From Andrena cerasifolii (taxonomy: Eukaryota > Arthropoda > Insecta > Hymenoptera > Andrenidae): a DNA stretch of 64,000 nucleotides. Position 1 is the stretch's first letter. Every line of letters starts with the position of its first letter. Below the pieces are notes generated by a model, which did no database searches, was not told the origin of the DNA, and saw only the letters and a list, made by a program, of their open reading frames with translations. Positions 34,741-47,162 of the stretch are shown one piece after another. The DNA is taken from positions 15,199,501 to 15,263,500 of the forward strand of contig NC_135118.1 in assembly GCF_050908995.1 (NCBI RefSeq), in the 5' to 3' direction. Position numbers and translations under genes: made by a program.

Positions 34741-37700
34741 TTACAACTCGGTGGTCAGCGGTTCGGCCTTCTCGACGATCACGTGGAACTCTGTCTCCCT
34801 GTAGAGTCTGCCGTCGGGCACGACCATCGTTATCCTGCTGTCGACCGGCGTGGCCGACGTGGCGGCCTCCCTGCCGATCACGCCGTTCTTTTTCGACACC
34901 ACGTCAGGTGCGTCGGTAGCCACGCTGATCCATTTCTTCCTGCTGTTCCGGCGACGCCTCCGGCAGCACCAGACGATCAGGCAGGTGAGCAGGATGAGCA
35001 GCAGGAGCAGGCCGGCGATCACCAGGACAAAGACTAGTATAGATCCGCCGAGGGAGCAGTGGCGAGTCTCGTACTCGACGAAGCTCGTTGGCACGCCGTT
35101 CACCTCGCCGTCGGTGCACAGGAATGTCTCGGGAGTCTCGTTGATCGAGTCCTGGGGTGACAACGTGGGCGGTGCCAGCGCAGTGTTCTGCCTGGTGTAG
35201 AACCTCGAGTAGACGTTCGTGTAATTGAGGATATTGCTCTTCCATATGGGTAGCATCTGACAGTCGCAGGGCTGCTCGATCAAGAGGTTGTCCAGCTCTA
35301 TACGAAAGCTGCTGCGGTCGAACATCATCGAGCCCTCCTCGAAGTTCGCCACGCTGTTATTCTTGAAGATCAGGTCGTGCAGGTTGGCGGGCAGGGAGCC
35401 AGGTGCTTTCGCCTCGGGATCCGCTCTTATGCCCAGGAAAGCACCTACCGCCAGGCTGCCCATAGTGTTGTTCTTCACGATCACCGCACCGCGCGCGGTC
35501 ACGGCGAACGCCTCGCTCTCGAGACTGTCCACCACGCAATTCTGTATCGCCACTGTCCGCGGGCTTCTCACGATAAAAGCCTCGCTCCTCACTGTCCCCA
35601 TCTTCACGCCGTCCAGCATGAATTTGTGATAGACCTCGATGTCGTTCATCGTCCGGCTGGGCACCTGGTCGCCGAAGCTGCCGCCGATCACGTGCAGGTA
35701 GCCAACGTCGAACTTCTTGAACGCCTGCGCCTCCATGCTCTCAATGCGGCAGTTGTCCAGCCTGAGAGTGTCCGTGTGCACCAGGTTGGCGAACGAGAAC
35801 GCGCTCAGCTGGCCGATCCTCACGTTCTCGAAGCTGATCGCCTCCACGTCGCCGCGGAACACGAAGCTGGGCATCGTGTCGATGCTGCTGTTCCTCACCG
35901 ATATCCGCGTGCGGCTGCTGCGCGGCGACAGCTCGAAGCTTTGCCTGATTAAGGTCAGATTCGCCACGTTGATCAGGTCCACCGAGCGCAACCCGACCAT
36001 CGAGGCTAGGCTCGAGTTCATCAGGATCACGGAGGAACAGTTGCTCACCACTATCCTGCTCGTGTGCGGGCTCAATCTTCTGTCACCATCTGTCGTTAAC
36101 ACCAGCTCCTGAAATCAGACGTACATTAACCGGCTGTGCTTCTGGGCCGGCGAAAACGGTGGCCACTCCGCACGCGGTCACTGGTTCGGAAAGGCGCTCG
36201 GGAGCATAGAACCGTATAGGAACTCTGTATCGCAACTGGGACGTCAATGAAGGGTTGAATAGCCCTAATTAGACGTCTAACTACCATGATCGCGAACAAG
36301 GCGCGCGGGCCGCCGGTGTCGCGCGCTCCCACCAATTAACCGGGTCAATATTGTTATCGTAATCGCGGGGCTAGACTTTCCCGTAGCCACTTCCCATTTC
36401 CACTGGGGAAACGTTGCGACGAGAATCCCGACGCTAACGAGAACCAGTCACGGAGCTCCCTACTTTGCACCTCTTTTTTCACTCTCGATAAGCGACCGTG
36501 CAATTTTCTGTCCCGTCTCAAACATTCGCCGGCACGTGTTCACTTCGACAATCGCGGCTGCGAGCCAGCTTTTAGCTACGTATGACGAAGTTATCGGAGC
36601 CACAGACAGAATTCTTGAGCGGACGTATCAGGAAAGCGTTTTACAACTTTGTTCCGTCGGGTCGCGTTTCACAGGCGAAGGGCTCGAAGGTAGAGCTCGG
36701 TGTTTGTGTTGGCCGCGTATAGGTTGTCAGAAGCACGCGGTAGGTGGGGCAGGAAAGAAGGAACGACGAGGTTGCTCGATGGACAAACGGCCTCGTTAAC
36801 TCAGGTGCAGCATCGTTATTTGTAACCAGCTGCTCTCGCTCGTCCATTCCCCGTCTTTATTAATTCATTTGCACGCGGCGAGGAGCATCGGTCGGACGGC
36901 TGGATGGCACCTGGCACACGGTGGCCCTTGTTTGTTAAACAATCGATGGCGAAACGCCTCGCGCATACCTGCGCGCTCGTTCCAGCGCCGGCAAGCAGCC
37001 TGATCGAGATATCGTTCCGCGTGCACACGTATGTGCTTAAGAGTCCCGAGGCCACGCTCGTCGCTCCACGAGATTATCGCATCTTTCTCGCTAACGAAGC
37101 CCTGATAACGAATCGCCGCTCGGTAAACGGTGTCGCGTTCATTCTGTGATTCATTCGGCTAACAACGTCTTGTTAAACAGGCTACGTAAAGTTGCGCGCA
37201 GATATCAGAGAGAGAGAGAGGTTGAGAATTCGTCAGCTTTGATCAGAGAAACGAGAACGAACATAGTATTCTCTGCGAAGAGGAACGTTGCAAGCTGCTT
37301 CAATCGCTGGGCAGGCTAACCTTTGTGTACACATGGTAGAATAATCTCTCCGGGCTTTGGTAGAAGCACGACGCTCTAAATATTGGACAAAGCTATTTAA
37401 AACGCTCGCTATTAGTGTTGATTATTCCCTGGTTTGCCACAACATTAGCGTAGGTTGACGGATGGAAGACGGGCGGGGGAGAAACGGAGCCGCGTGTTTT
37501 TGAATGGGGGATGGAAAGATGTGAGCTGGCGGATGAAAATAAAGAACGCCGGGGCTGGCCGTAGTGCGTCGTCGATGAAAGCTTTGTGCTCCCTTTTTCT
37601 CAAGGTACCCACGCGTTTTACCATTTTAGCCTGTCCGACCTTTGTCCGTGCCTCATTGTTCTTGGTCAATTCCCGACACACAATCTCCGGCCATAGAGGA

Positions 37701-40700
37701 GAGATTACCAGCCGAAATACTTGTCTTCGCGCAACAGCTCGTTTTTCACGTCCGAACAATTACGCCCGGCCTAGGGACAGACGCTTTCGTTTCCGCTTCT
37801 CAGAATCGCCCGGGGGTTCCTCGAGCATATCGCTTGCATCGAGGGTTTACAGTGTTTAGGCAGGGAAAAAGGAGGACTGGGATTTTAATATCTGAATAAT
37901 ACGGAGCCTCCCTAAACACGAATTCGCAAGGTGGAAAACAGCAGGCGGCGACGGGGTCGCGGAACGTAAATTTCAAGGGTCGCCACGGGAATCTGAATTT
38001 TATTTTCCTGCAGTCTCGCTGCCCCGCGAGAGACGGAGTGTCGTGCCAACTGAAGAGAAAACTCGCGAGGAGGGTGAAAGGGGGCGAAAGAGGAAACAAT
38101 GACAACGCGATATCCCGTTTTAACGGCTCGCTCTTATTCTCCCGGCTTCAACCCCCCCGAGTAGTTTCCGTGGCGTGTAATTCTGCCGAGTAGCACGACG
38201 CTGCGCGTATTCTACAGGCGTTTTTCGAAACAGAAGAAGGATCCATACGCGTCTTCTCCGCGTCTGGGGATCATCCCTTGATTACACGGATCGACAGTGA
38301 TCCCCGCAGGGACTGCACGCAAATGTTTCCCGTTTCGAGCTCTCGCCTCTCGTGCTCGGCGACATTGTTCCGCGGGAAAAATGATTGCTTCGTTACGCGA
38401 CGACTACTCGATTCGTACACGTGGGACTTTATGCCGCAATCATCGGCTAGAGACGCGTTAGGAGCTCTAATGGAATTATACCATTCGAAGCGCGGGGATT
38501 ATTTCGACGATTTCGACGATCCGAACGAGCCCCGGCCGCGGCTGCTGGGGCACGATTACGCTGTAGTCGCTTTTCTAAATGAAAAGGAAAATGAATTCGG
38601 CATAATGGCGGATTAAGCTCGCGCCGAGAGGGCCTGGGTTTATGGAACCACGGTCACCCCTTGCGAATCGAGCCTCGAACCGAGGGTGAACGAGGGACGG
38701 AAGTCCCTGGTTTAGAGCCGATTTCTCCAGGGAAAACACAGCACAACTGCTCTAATAGCTGAAAAAATAGGGAAAGCAAACTAAGTGCAATTTAACATAT
38801 ATTAAAAATTAAGCACCTATATTTTGTTTAAGTACGAGCGCTCGTTAGAGACTGATACCTAGAATATATTGTTGTTGAAACGCGGTGCCAATTCGGCTGT
38901 GTTTATACCTAGTAAGCATTTATAAAAAACTGTTACGTATTCTTTATGGCAAAATAAACGCATTTAAAAAAAAAACAAAAACAAACGAGGGACGGTAGGG
39001 GCAAAAGTGTAGAACGCGAAGCGGGAACTCTCTTTTACGATCTATAAAGGATTTATGCGAAACAATTTACCTCGCGAGGGGTAGATTCATTCGCGGGAGC
39101 TCCGCTGCTCGACATTATCGTGTACCAGTTACTCTCTCAGCTCTTCCGTCGAAACTCCCCTATTTTTTATCCAAACGTTTCACTCGAAACGCCACCCTGG
39201 AAACGATAATCGACGGGGGAAACACCGCGGAGTTTACCACTGCCTGGATTTCACGGCAGGACTTTTACGATGACTTTTCTTTAACTCGACAATGAGATCC
39301 ACCTAATCGCCAATTACATCCGAGGGAATAACGCCAGAACAATCTCCTTCCGTTCCTGTTTTATGGACCGTTAACAAGGCGTGACCGAGCAATCATCGCC
39401 TCCCGAACACCGCGGCACTCGCAGCTGGTCGTTTCCATGTACAGCTTCGCGGCTGTGCACCCAGTTTCCGCCATTCAGTTTCCATTTTCCGAGTATTTTC
39501 ATAACCGTGCACCACAGCCCGCCCCGTAAATGGCACCCTTACCCTCCCCGGCGGTGCTTACAGCTGTTACTTTTACACGCCTCACAGGCTCCGCCGTTGC
39601 TGCAGCTCGCGCTCTTTATTTCGTCTTCCCCGTGCCTTATTTCGTCGTCTCTCGTTATGGGAAAGCGAGCGAGTTTAAGGCTGTATTCGCTAAAAGGTTT
39701 TCTCAATTATTTACGGCGCCGTCAATTATTCAGCGGCCACTGGCACGCCCCGGCGGCTTCGTCCGCGTTGAAACGACCGGCGGGATCGTTTTTCCCGAGG
39801 AAAATATTGTTCCCGCGTTCCGAAAAACGTCATCCAATTTCCAAGAATCCTCGAGTGTCTCCGGCGACTGTTTTGCCCGCGATGAACGTTCTCGCCAGCA
39901 TTCCTTCGTCAAATCGGTCGTAATTGCGTCGCGTGTCTCTTTCCGAGCGACCCGGCGCCAGGGGCGAGACACGAGGCGGATAATGGCCCTGAATGAGAAG
40001 CTCCAATGAGCTCGGCGAAAATGGAAAATGGGCGCAAGGGAAGGGTGCAAAGGGAGACAAGATAGAGACGTCCACTCCCTCGATATATTCGTAGTCACGA
40101 GTTGACGGCGCGACAAATTGTCTGAGCGTGTTCGTGAAATGCCGGCTGTATTATGCGAAATCCACGGTGGCAGAACCTCACGGGCCCGCCATGCATTACA
40201 GGACTTTCCGGGTCTTTCTCTTGCTTTATGCTTTTTTCCGCTCCACCCACCTCCTTCGTTCTTAGCTAAGGTTTTCTCTGAAACGAGTTCGCGGAACGCG
40301 GAATATATCGCGCCCATCTTCACCCCTTTTGCCCGGCAGCTTGGCAGAGAGCGCGAAGAGGTGCCGGGCTTCCTTAACTCATTATGCAGTGGGGCCGTCG
40401 ATTTGAATTCTCCCTTAGAGCTGGCTGTGGTAATTGGGCTCTCTTTATTACGCATACGCGAGGGGATGACTGCGAACTGTGAGTCGAATAGGTAGTTCGC
40501 CGAAAATGTAGCCCGCTCCTGGCACCGTCCAGTGTCGTCGTTAACCTGGCCGCAGTTTTCTCGGACGCGACATCGCGGGCGCCGGTGACACTCGATCCGT
40601 AACCGATCCAACCCACGATCGACCACTTCCGTTATCCGCGCACGCGACACGAGGCGCCTACGCGAGCCGCCGTCGCGACGGTATCGCGGATCCGCTGAAT

Positions 40701-42823
40701 GGACCCTCACGCTGCTAGCCAGGAAACGTAAATTTCGCTCGTTGATCGACCTTCTGTCCGCGACGGGAAAATTAAAATCCCCAGCTGGACGTCGGGCTCG
40801 AAAGCCTGTCCGTAAATACCACGGGACCAACGATTTATGTGGGCCTGAGTGATTGCGCAACGCCTAATCGATAGCGTGGTAGCTTCGTTCCCGGTTTCAT
40901 TGCCGATTTCACTCCGCGCCGCGGCGCACCACCGTTCCCTCGTTCAGAGTTTGGAGTTTAGAGCTCCGAGCGCCGCGATTTACGGCCCTCCTTATTTCCT
41001 TTGCTTTCCATCTCGCGATGGCGACAAGGAAACGGCCGCGGCGTACGCGTGTTCGCCGGAGCCGATTGGTTTCCACGGCGTAACCGCTGCTCGGGCTTAC
41101 TGGCCGCGGTCATTTCGTCACGGACGGGAGTTTTACGGATCGAGTTTACGGCACTGAGGACGGGCACACACGTCGTGGCGTAATGCACGCGTCGCTCGGA
41201 AACGCACGAGCCTGCCCCGCGGAACAAAGAACGCTTTATCTTGAGTCGTAACGACGTTAGGACGGCTCCAGCGGGCAGGCGATAAAGGTAACGTCATAGT
41301 GCGCTGCGTTCATTTTTCATCAGTGCCAGGCCTCTTTGATTCTTCCTTCCTGTACATGGGTACACGTGTAATGACTTGTTCGGCTCCTAACACTTTATCT
41401 GCCACTCCGGCGACTGTGCAATTGAAAAGTCTCCATCTGGCTCGCAGAATCACTGTCCGGCCCGAGAGCTGGAATCGCGCGACAGTTAATTTCGCGAGAT
41501 TCGATAGCGTCGCAGGTCGGCACGGCGGAACGTGACAACGAACGAAAGGACGGAAAATTGGAGGGACAGGGAGATCTGCGAGGGGTGTTCCTCGTTCCTG
41601 TGACCGCGATCTGTCGGGTGCTTCTGGCATTTCCCTCGGCGCGCGGCATTTTTCCACGACCGGGACTGTTACCTGTATGCCGGTCGAGGGCGCAATAAAT
41701 ATTCGAGGGAAAGGGCGAGGATGAAGGGCGGCGAGGCAGCTGGGAGGAGGACAGGCGGCCCTGGCTGCGCACCTTACCTACCTGCCAGCTATGCCTGGCC
41801 TGCGATTTGCGTAAACACGCTCTTATTTATGGAGGTTTTGCTCTGCGTGCGCTGGCCGTACCGCCCTCGCAATTTACGCGGCAACTCCACGCTATGCGCC
41901 TCCAGGATTAGGCTCCCCCTTGTCTTCCGTTTTTATTTTGACAACCCCTATTTGCGCTCCGTTTATTTCCTCGCGAGAATCTGTCCGAGCGAGGTAACGT
42001 AACGCGATAATTCCCGTGGAGCGCGCGAGTTTCCCTGGCCTATAATTCACCGGTTAAAAATCACGGTGGAAGTACCTGCGTTCCGCGGGTCTGCTCTTGC
42101 CGCGCGGAACTCGATCTAGCCTTTATCTTAGCCCGATAATTCGGGGATGGAATAATGTGCCGCGTGAACAAAGGAGACCCAGCCGGACCCTGGTGTCGCA
42201 TTGTCCGCGATTTTTCGTCAGATAGGAAGGTCGGGCCGCGGTTTCTGAATGAATTCGTGGGAAACGACGAACAGGGGGAGCGGGAAGAGCGAGAAACGGT
42301 AAAGGATCCAGTAGCGGGGGAGGGAAATAGCGAGAGAGATCCGAGACAGCGATTGGCCCGGAGCGGACGGCTCTCGTGGGCCGAGGGGTACGAAATGAAA
42401 TCAGCGGAACGAAAGGGACCGACTTACGCGCGATAGACTATTTCGCGCCAGACGAAACAGGGGAGGAGTCTCTTTCTTTCGGAGGGTGAAGTGTGTACAC
42501 GCCGGGATTCAAGACGCGCTACGAGAACTCCCCTACAAAATCTTCTCCTGACCCCTTTATTTCCTTCATCTATCGACCTTCGCTGTGTCGAGGGCGTAAT
42601 CGCGAACGATCGGCTCGCGCGCGAAGAGCATTCGTGTTAGGTACAGTTATTGTGGACATACCTCTCCTTCGTTCTTACAGTCGCAGGTCAGCCTGCTATG
42701 GTGGTCGCAGGAGCAAGGGGGGTAGTCGCACCTGTTCGTCGAGTTAAGCTGGGCACCCTTGAGCAAACCGGTCCAAAAGAGTCCAAGGATAGCGCTTCCC
42801 AGCACGAATTTCGCTGCTCCCAT
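34741..42823 (-). CDS. LRR-like single-pass membrane protein, two exons
   Basis: Exon 1 (42,823-42,662) encodes a signal peptide (MGAAKFVLGSAILGLFWTGL) and a cysteine cluster, CDYPPCSCDHHSRLTCDC, resembling an LRRNT cap. A GTATGT donor leads over a 6.55-kb intron to exon 2 (36,108-34,741), phase 0. Exon 2 encodes about 300 residues of irregular solenoid-like repeats with several N-x-S/T sites. A CDC...C...C group resembling an LRRCT cap follows, then a transmembrane helix (SILVFVLVIAGLLLLLILL), a CCRRRRR stop-transfer and a cytoplasmic tail of about 70 residues ending TTEL. Total about 510 residues, type I topology. I recognise no named family member. An LRR-type cell-surface receptor or adhesion protein is the likeliest class. 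The gene lies inside the presumed Highwire intron on the opposite strand. Its 5' UTR and promoter are not located. Confidence 0.88.
36109..42661 (-). other. Intron of the membrane-protein gene
   Basis: Bounded by GTATGT (from 42,661) and TTTCAG (to 36,109) on the minus strand. GC-rich with many spurious open frames caused by low stop-codon density. The only structured item noticed is the retroposed insert at 38,701. Confidence 0.7.
38701..38983 (+). mobile_element. Retroposed transcript 3' end with poly(A) and 12-bp TSD
   Basis: An AT-rich island in GC-rich sequence. It ends with AATAAA, then about 12 bases, then an A-rich tail (AAAAAAAAAACAAAAAC). It is flanked by a perfect duplication, AACGAGGGACGG, at 38,689-38,700 and 38,984-38,995. 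This is the hallmark of LINE-mediated target-primed insertion of a polyadenylated RNA. I cannot identify the source RNA. It could be a 5'-truncated processed pseudogene consisting mostly of 3' UTR, or a SINE. Confidence 0.75.
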
Positions 42824-45800
42824 TTTGCGCCACGCTCTCGATCTCGATCCACCCTCGCCTGCCTGTTCTCTCCTTCCTCTTCTTCTTCCTCTTCTTATTC
42901 TTCGTCGTCCTCTTCTTCCGCCTGTTACTTTCCACCCCCTTTTCGACAACTTTACGCCGAATCGATGTCAGCTGATTCAACGCCGAGCCGACCGGGATGT
43001 CGCCCCGACATGTCTGCGACTTGGATTTCCGACGAATCCAATCACACCGCCACTCCGAGCCCTCGAGCAAATCCTTCCGGCGTCGAAACACAATTTACAC
43101 ACCCTTTTCTCCGCACTGGCGTAGAACAAGCCCCGTGTCGCCCGGCACGCCGCGCAACACTACGTGATCCTGTCGGTCATGTTGCCCGCGCTCAGGATCA
43201 CGACTCTTCACAGACCGATCTTCGACGATACGCCCGTCATTCGAGCCTCGGCGGGACCGTCGAGCCGACTACGACATCATCGTCGTCATTCTCCTCCGTT
43301 CCACCGGAAACATCCAATTACATCCATGACGCCGCGCGACGCTCTTGACGCTCTTGACGCTCTCCAGTATTCCAAATTTCTCCGCCACGTTCAACGGCGC
43401 CCGTAGCCTCAACTGGAACGACAGAAAAATGGTCAAACTCCCCGACATCCTCTGACGCACCCTCCAGCCCCTCCCCCCCCCACCCCCTCTTCCCGACAAA
43501 CCAGGACTCTAACGATTTCTTTTTTCGCCTGGAGATTTTTCGTCGACGTGCTCTGGTTTGATAAATCGCCCCACTCCAGACCGCGGTGGCGTCGTTATCG
43601 TTCACCAGCGTATCTCCTCCATACGTAATCGCGAATCTATCGTCCTTTTTCCTCCACTCCCGCCCCCCCCCCCCGGCAAGCCTCGTCCGTAACCGATTTT
43701 TATTCCCATGAATAAAACGGGAATGACATTCTATTGTTACGCCGTTGAATCACAGAGACATCCAGACGCTATGGAAAATCCTCGTGATCTCGTCGCAGCG
43801 ACAGAGAGCGAGGCGTAATCTCCCGCGACAATGGCCCTCCTTCTTCGCCGCGTACCCTCCCTGCGGCTAATTACCAGCGTTCTATCGGGGGACTTTGTCG
43901 CGTCGTACGTTCCATCGTAGAGCAAGATCGTCGGCGCTCAGCTCCGCCGCGTTCCTCTCCGCGAGCCACTCGAAATATCTCGCGATATCTCGCCTGCGCC
44001 GGGGTCGGATCGACCCGCCAGCGGAGCTGCGTAAACGGGCAGAGAGAAACGGCGGACGTTCCCGAGCCGCGGGCATGTTGCCTGTACGTACTATCCGTCG
44101 GAAGTTTTTATTAAATTCGCGTCGAGTGATTTGCATCTCAAAACGCGCGCTCGCATTCGGGGACAGAGAGGAGGCAGAGGTTGTTCCCGGGGCATTCTTT
44201 CGCCTCTACACGCGAGCAGAGCGTGCAAGTGCCGCCGCAAGTTTCCCGCCCGCCGCGATTCCGTCCTCGAGGAGCAACGACGCGCGTGCACGCCCTTCGA
44301 GCTGCACTCGATACACCGCGGCAAGTTAAACACTCTGCCCTGCGGGGAACGTGCCGCGGTTATGCAGCTACACGATTGCTCGAGCACCGCCCGAAGCACG
44401 CCGGAATCGCATTGCACACTCTCTCCGGCAGAAGCACGCGTGCCTCTTGATATCATCGAGCGAATATTTCGCCGGCTGGATCAAGTTCCACGAGCGTCTC
44501 GAGCCTGCTCGCGGATATCGCCAGCACACCAGCGAACGGTCTTTGAGCCGCGCGTCTAATTGCTATCGTCCCGGTCGGTTGCGTAATTAGAAAGATCAAA
44601 CTGTCAGGGATTCGTGACACCGCCGTACCCTTCCACTGGCCTCGTTTAGAAATTCCTTACTGCGCAGTTGGATTTCAATCCGCCGCGTTTCGTTCCGAGT
44701 TTTGACGCTCGCTTTGGAACGGCTACACTGGAGATTGGTAGCTCGGGTGCGTGACTGAAACCCGACTTTCTTTGCGCTTCGGAATGTAAGGAAGATCGTT
44801 GATCACGGTCCAGGAAATTGATGCCGAAGAGAGAGAGATAGAGCGCGATAGATTCCTAGACTCGGGACATTGATGTTTGATCGCGTCAGTGATACGAGTC
44901 GACCATTGCAACCGCCGCGACGGAATGCTGGATCATGACATTGAATGAAACGTATTCTCTGAGAGTAGCTACATCACCGCGAGAAACGTCTGTGCCATTG
45001 GAAGTTAGCGATGTTAAAGGGAACACTCGCGGGAAGAGCTCGCCTCGCGGCGAGCTTCCAGCGGGGCTGCGTCACTTTTCGACTGGGAAGGCTACGGTTC
45101 CGTGCGGTTGAAAGGGCGCGTAACGCGCGCCATTGCATCGTCGGATCACCGGAGCTCCCTCTCACCCGGCTTCTTTATGAAACCACTGTTCATTAAACCT
45201 CAATTTCGCGGCGCTGGGTCGCCGGTGTCGCGCGGACGCACGTGTCGGCGACGTTTTTACATGCATCGCGTGTCCGACAATGCGGTCAGCTTTAAATATT
45301 GCAGTGTTTAACCAGCGACGCGCGTTGGGAGAAAGGAGCGCGGAGCCGAGTTCTTTGCTCCGCCACGGAAGGCTACCATCGATTCGCGAGCGGTTCACGT
45401 TTACATTACCCGACGCGTAATTCCCCTTAAAATCTTCTGGTCTCACTGTCAAACGTTGCTCGACAAGGATGCGCGACTGTGGTGAAATATTCCGGTAATT
45501 CGAAGCGCGGGCCGACAAAGGGACTCTTCCGGCGGGATGTACATCGCGATTTTAATGAATTAAATTTCCATTGGACGAGCAGGTGGGGAGGGGTGGGTGG
45601 GGGAGAGAAAAAGCGCATCAATGGTCGTGAAAGGAGTGGCGGCGCGAATGAAAGCCAGCCGAATTCGAGAGACCCGAGAAAGGATTTTTCTTTTGCACTC
45701 AACTGCACTCGACTCGCGGTGCTCTTAATTCCTTCCTGTCCTTTCTACCCGCGCGCCGCCCCTGTCCTCTCCCCGCTAGCCAGGGGTCCACCCGGCGATA

Positions 45801-46125
45801 TGAGAAACAGCGCGAGACCGGTGTCGCGCAATCTCGTTGATTAATCTAACGAGCAGAGGCGCTCGCGCGCTGCCGATTCTGTCGCTTCGACGAATTAAAA
45901 GATTTTAACGCGTCATTACGCCGGCTGACAAGATCTTCGTTAGCCCCTGTGTCGTCCGGCTATAATAAACGTAATTATGTTGACCCGCGCGGTGGAAGCT
46001 AGCTCGGTGAGCCGCGCGTCGAGAGGAGCCGCGAGCGCTCAATTTTCCGTTTCATTCAGTCGACGAGCCTTCCGGGGTCGGCTTGAAAGAGGACAAGTGC
46101 TCTGATTTTTTCCTCCCTCTAATTA
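42824..46125. other. GC-rich non-coding sequence with simple repeats
   Basis: Expected to hold the 5' UTR and promoter of the minus-strand gene, but no core element stands out. A CTT/TCC-rich tract lies at about 42,874-42,921, a triple GACGCTCTT repeat near 43,339-43,365 and a C homopolymer near 43,662-43,676. Long open frames here are on both strands and lack homology cues. Confidence 0.4.
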
Positions 46126-47159
46126 CACAGTACAGCAAATTTTGACTCCTCTTCGGACTTGTAACATTCAATAGCCGTTTCTTACAGGCTTTCGTGCCCT
46201 GAAAACGAATCCGCGACCCGTTTGTCGCCATCGCTCTCAGTTTTTGAAAAAATTAATTTTGAAGGGAAAAACTGCAATTTTCAACTTTGAGCACCTTTTG
46301 TGTCGAAACGGTAATAGTTATTCGATTGTTCGTGGCGTCGAATTATTCTACGAACTTATTATTATTGCATTATGAACATTTAAATATGTTTAAACAACGA
46401 TTAAATGGAAAAGGACACCCGAAATGCATCAATTTTGCAGATATCTTTCAATTTATTTCCAAAACTAAGGGTCTGCGACAAAATCCGAGCATTCCACGCG
46501 ATGCAGCGGACAGCGTTCCTTCGGGAAGCGTCAACAGAAGTGGCGAGTCTCGTTTTGTTTTCAATACAGAAGCGAAATAGTTTGGCAAAACGCGCGGAGT
46601 CGACAGTAGTAGTCAACGGAATCGCGCGATCCACTGCCGCTCTGTGTAACACAAGCGCTTAAAGCCGCGTATTCACCTGCGCATTCGCCCCGAATGTGCA
46701 TTCGGCGCGCACCGATTTTTTGCTCGTCCGCTGTTCGGCGCGTGTTCGGGGCGCGGCGCGCATTCGGGCCGATCCGCTTGTTGGCGGTCCATCAAAGCGC
46801 GCATTCGGGTCCGAACAATACCATGAAAAGGACGCCGCAAATTTCACTCAACCCCGAACGCGCGCCGAATGCGCGCTGAGCTCCGAACGGGCAAAAAATC
46901 GGTGCGCGCCGAATGCACATTCGGGGCGAATGCGCAGGTGAATACGCGGCTTAACGCGCGCAACGAACAATCGAAAAACTATTATCGTTTCGACACAAAA
47001 GACGCTGAAAGTTGAAAATCTGCAGTTTCTTTCCAAAATCGATTTTCCCAAAAACTGAGGGTGACGGCGACAAATACGTTGCGGCTTCGTTTTCAGGGTC
47101 CGAAAACCTATAAGAAACGGCTATTGAATGGTACAAGTCCAGGTGGCTGTTGTACTGTG
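46126..47159. mobile_element. Large inverted-repeat element, copy 1 (TTA TSD)
   Basis: The ends CACAGTACAGCAAATTTTGA and the inverted GGCTGTTGTACTGTG are flanked by TTA on both sides (46,123-46,125 and 47,160-47,162). Left arm 46,126-46,659; the right arm is shortened (46,955-47,159). It shares family sequence with 51,410-52,893, for example ACTTGTAACATTCAATAGCC. TWA duplications fit PIF/Harbinger-like insertion. No transposase. Confidence 0.75.
46663..46951. mobile_element. Nested palindromic MITE, 289 bp (TAA TSD)
   Basis: The ends AGCCGCGTATTCACCTGCGC and the exact inverse are flanked by TAA (46,660-46,662 and 46,952-46,954). The inverted arms run for about 65 bases (to CACCGATTTTTTGC), and the GC-rich interior is full of GCGCATTCGG-like direct and inverted units. 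It lies at the centre of copy 1. Confidence 0.75.
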
Positions 47160-47162
47160 TTA

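Noticed and set aside
34573..35952. Long plus-strand open frames (for example 34,573-35,037 and 35,377-35,952)
   Set aside because: They lie opposite the coding exon of the membrane-protein gene. Their composition reflects the complementary strand, and no start or splice context supports them.
38278..38616. 112-codon plus-strand frame with an acidic YFDDFDDPNEPRPR stretch
   Set aside because: Looked protein-like in its second half, but there are no splice signals, no family resemblance and no neighbouring exons. Too weak to list as a gene.
39730..40860. 376-codon minus-strand frame
   Set aside because: Arg/Ser-rich, low-complexity translation with no domain, in GC-rich sequence where stop codons are rare. 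It lies inside the intron of the membrane-protein gene.
42647..42949. Upstream methionine at 42,949 for the membrane protein
   Set aside because: It would add 42 Arg/Gly-rich residues before the signal peptide, which would block secretion. The ATG at 42,823 gives a proper signal sequence.
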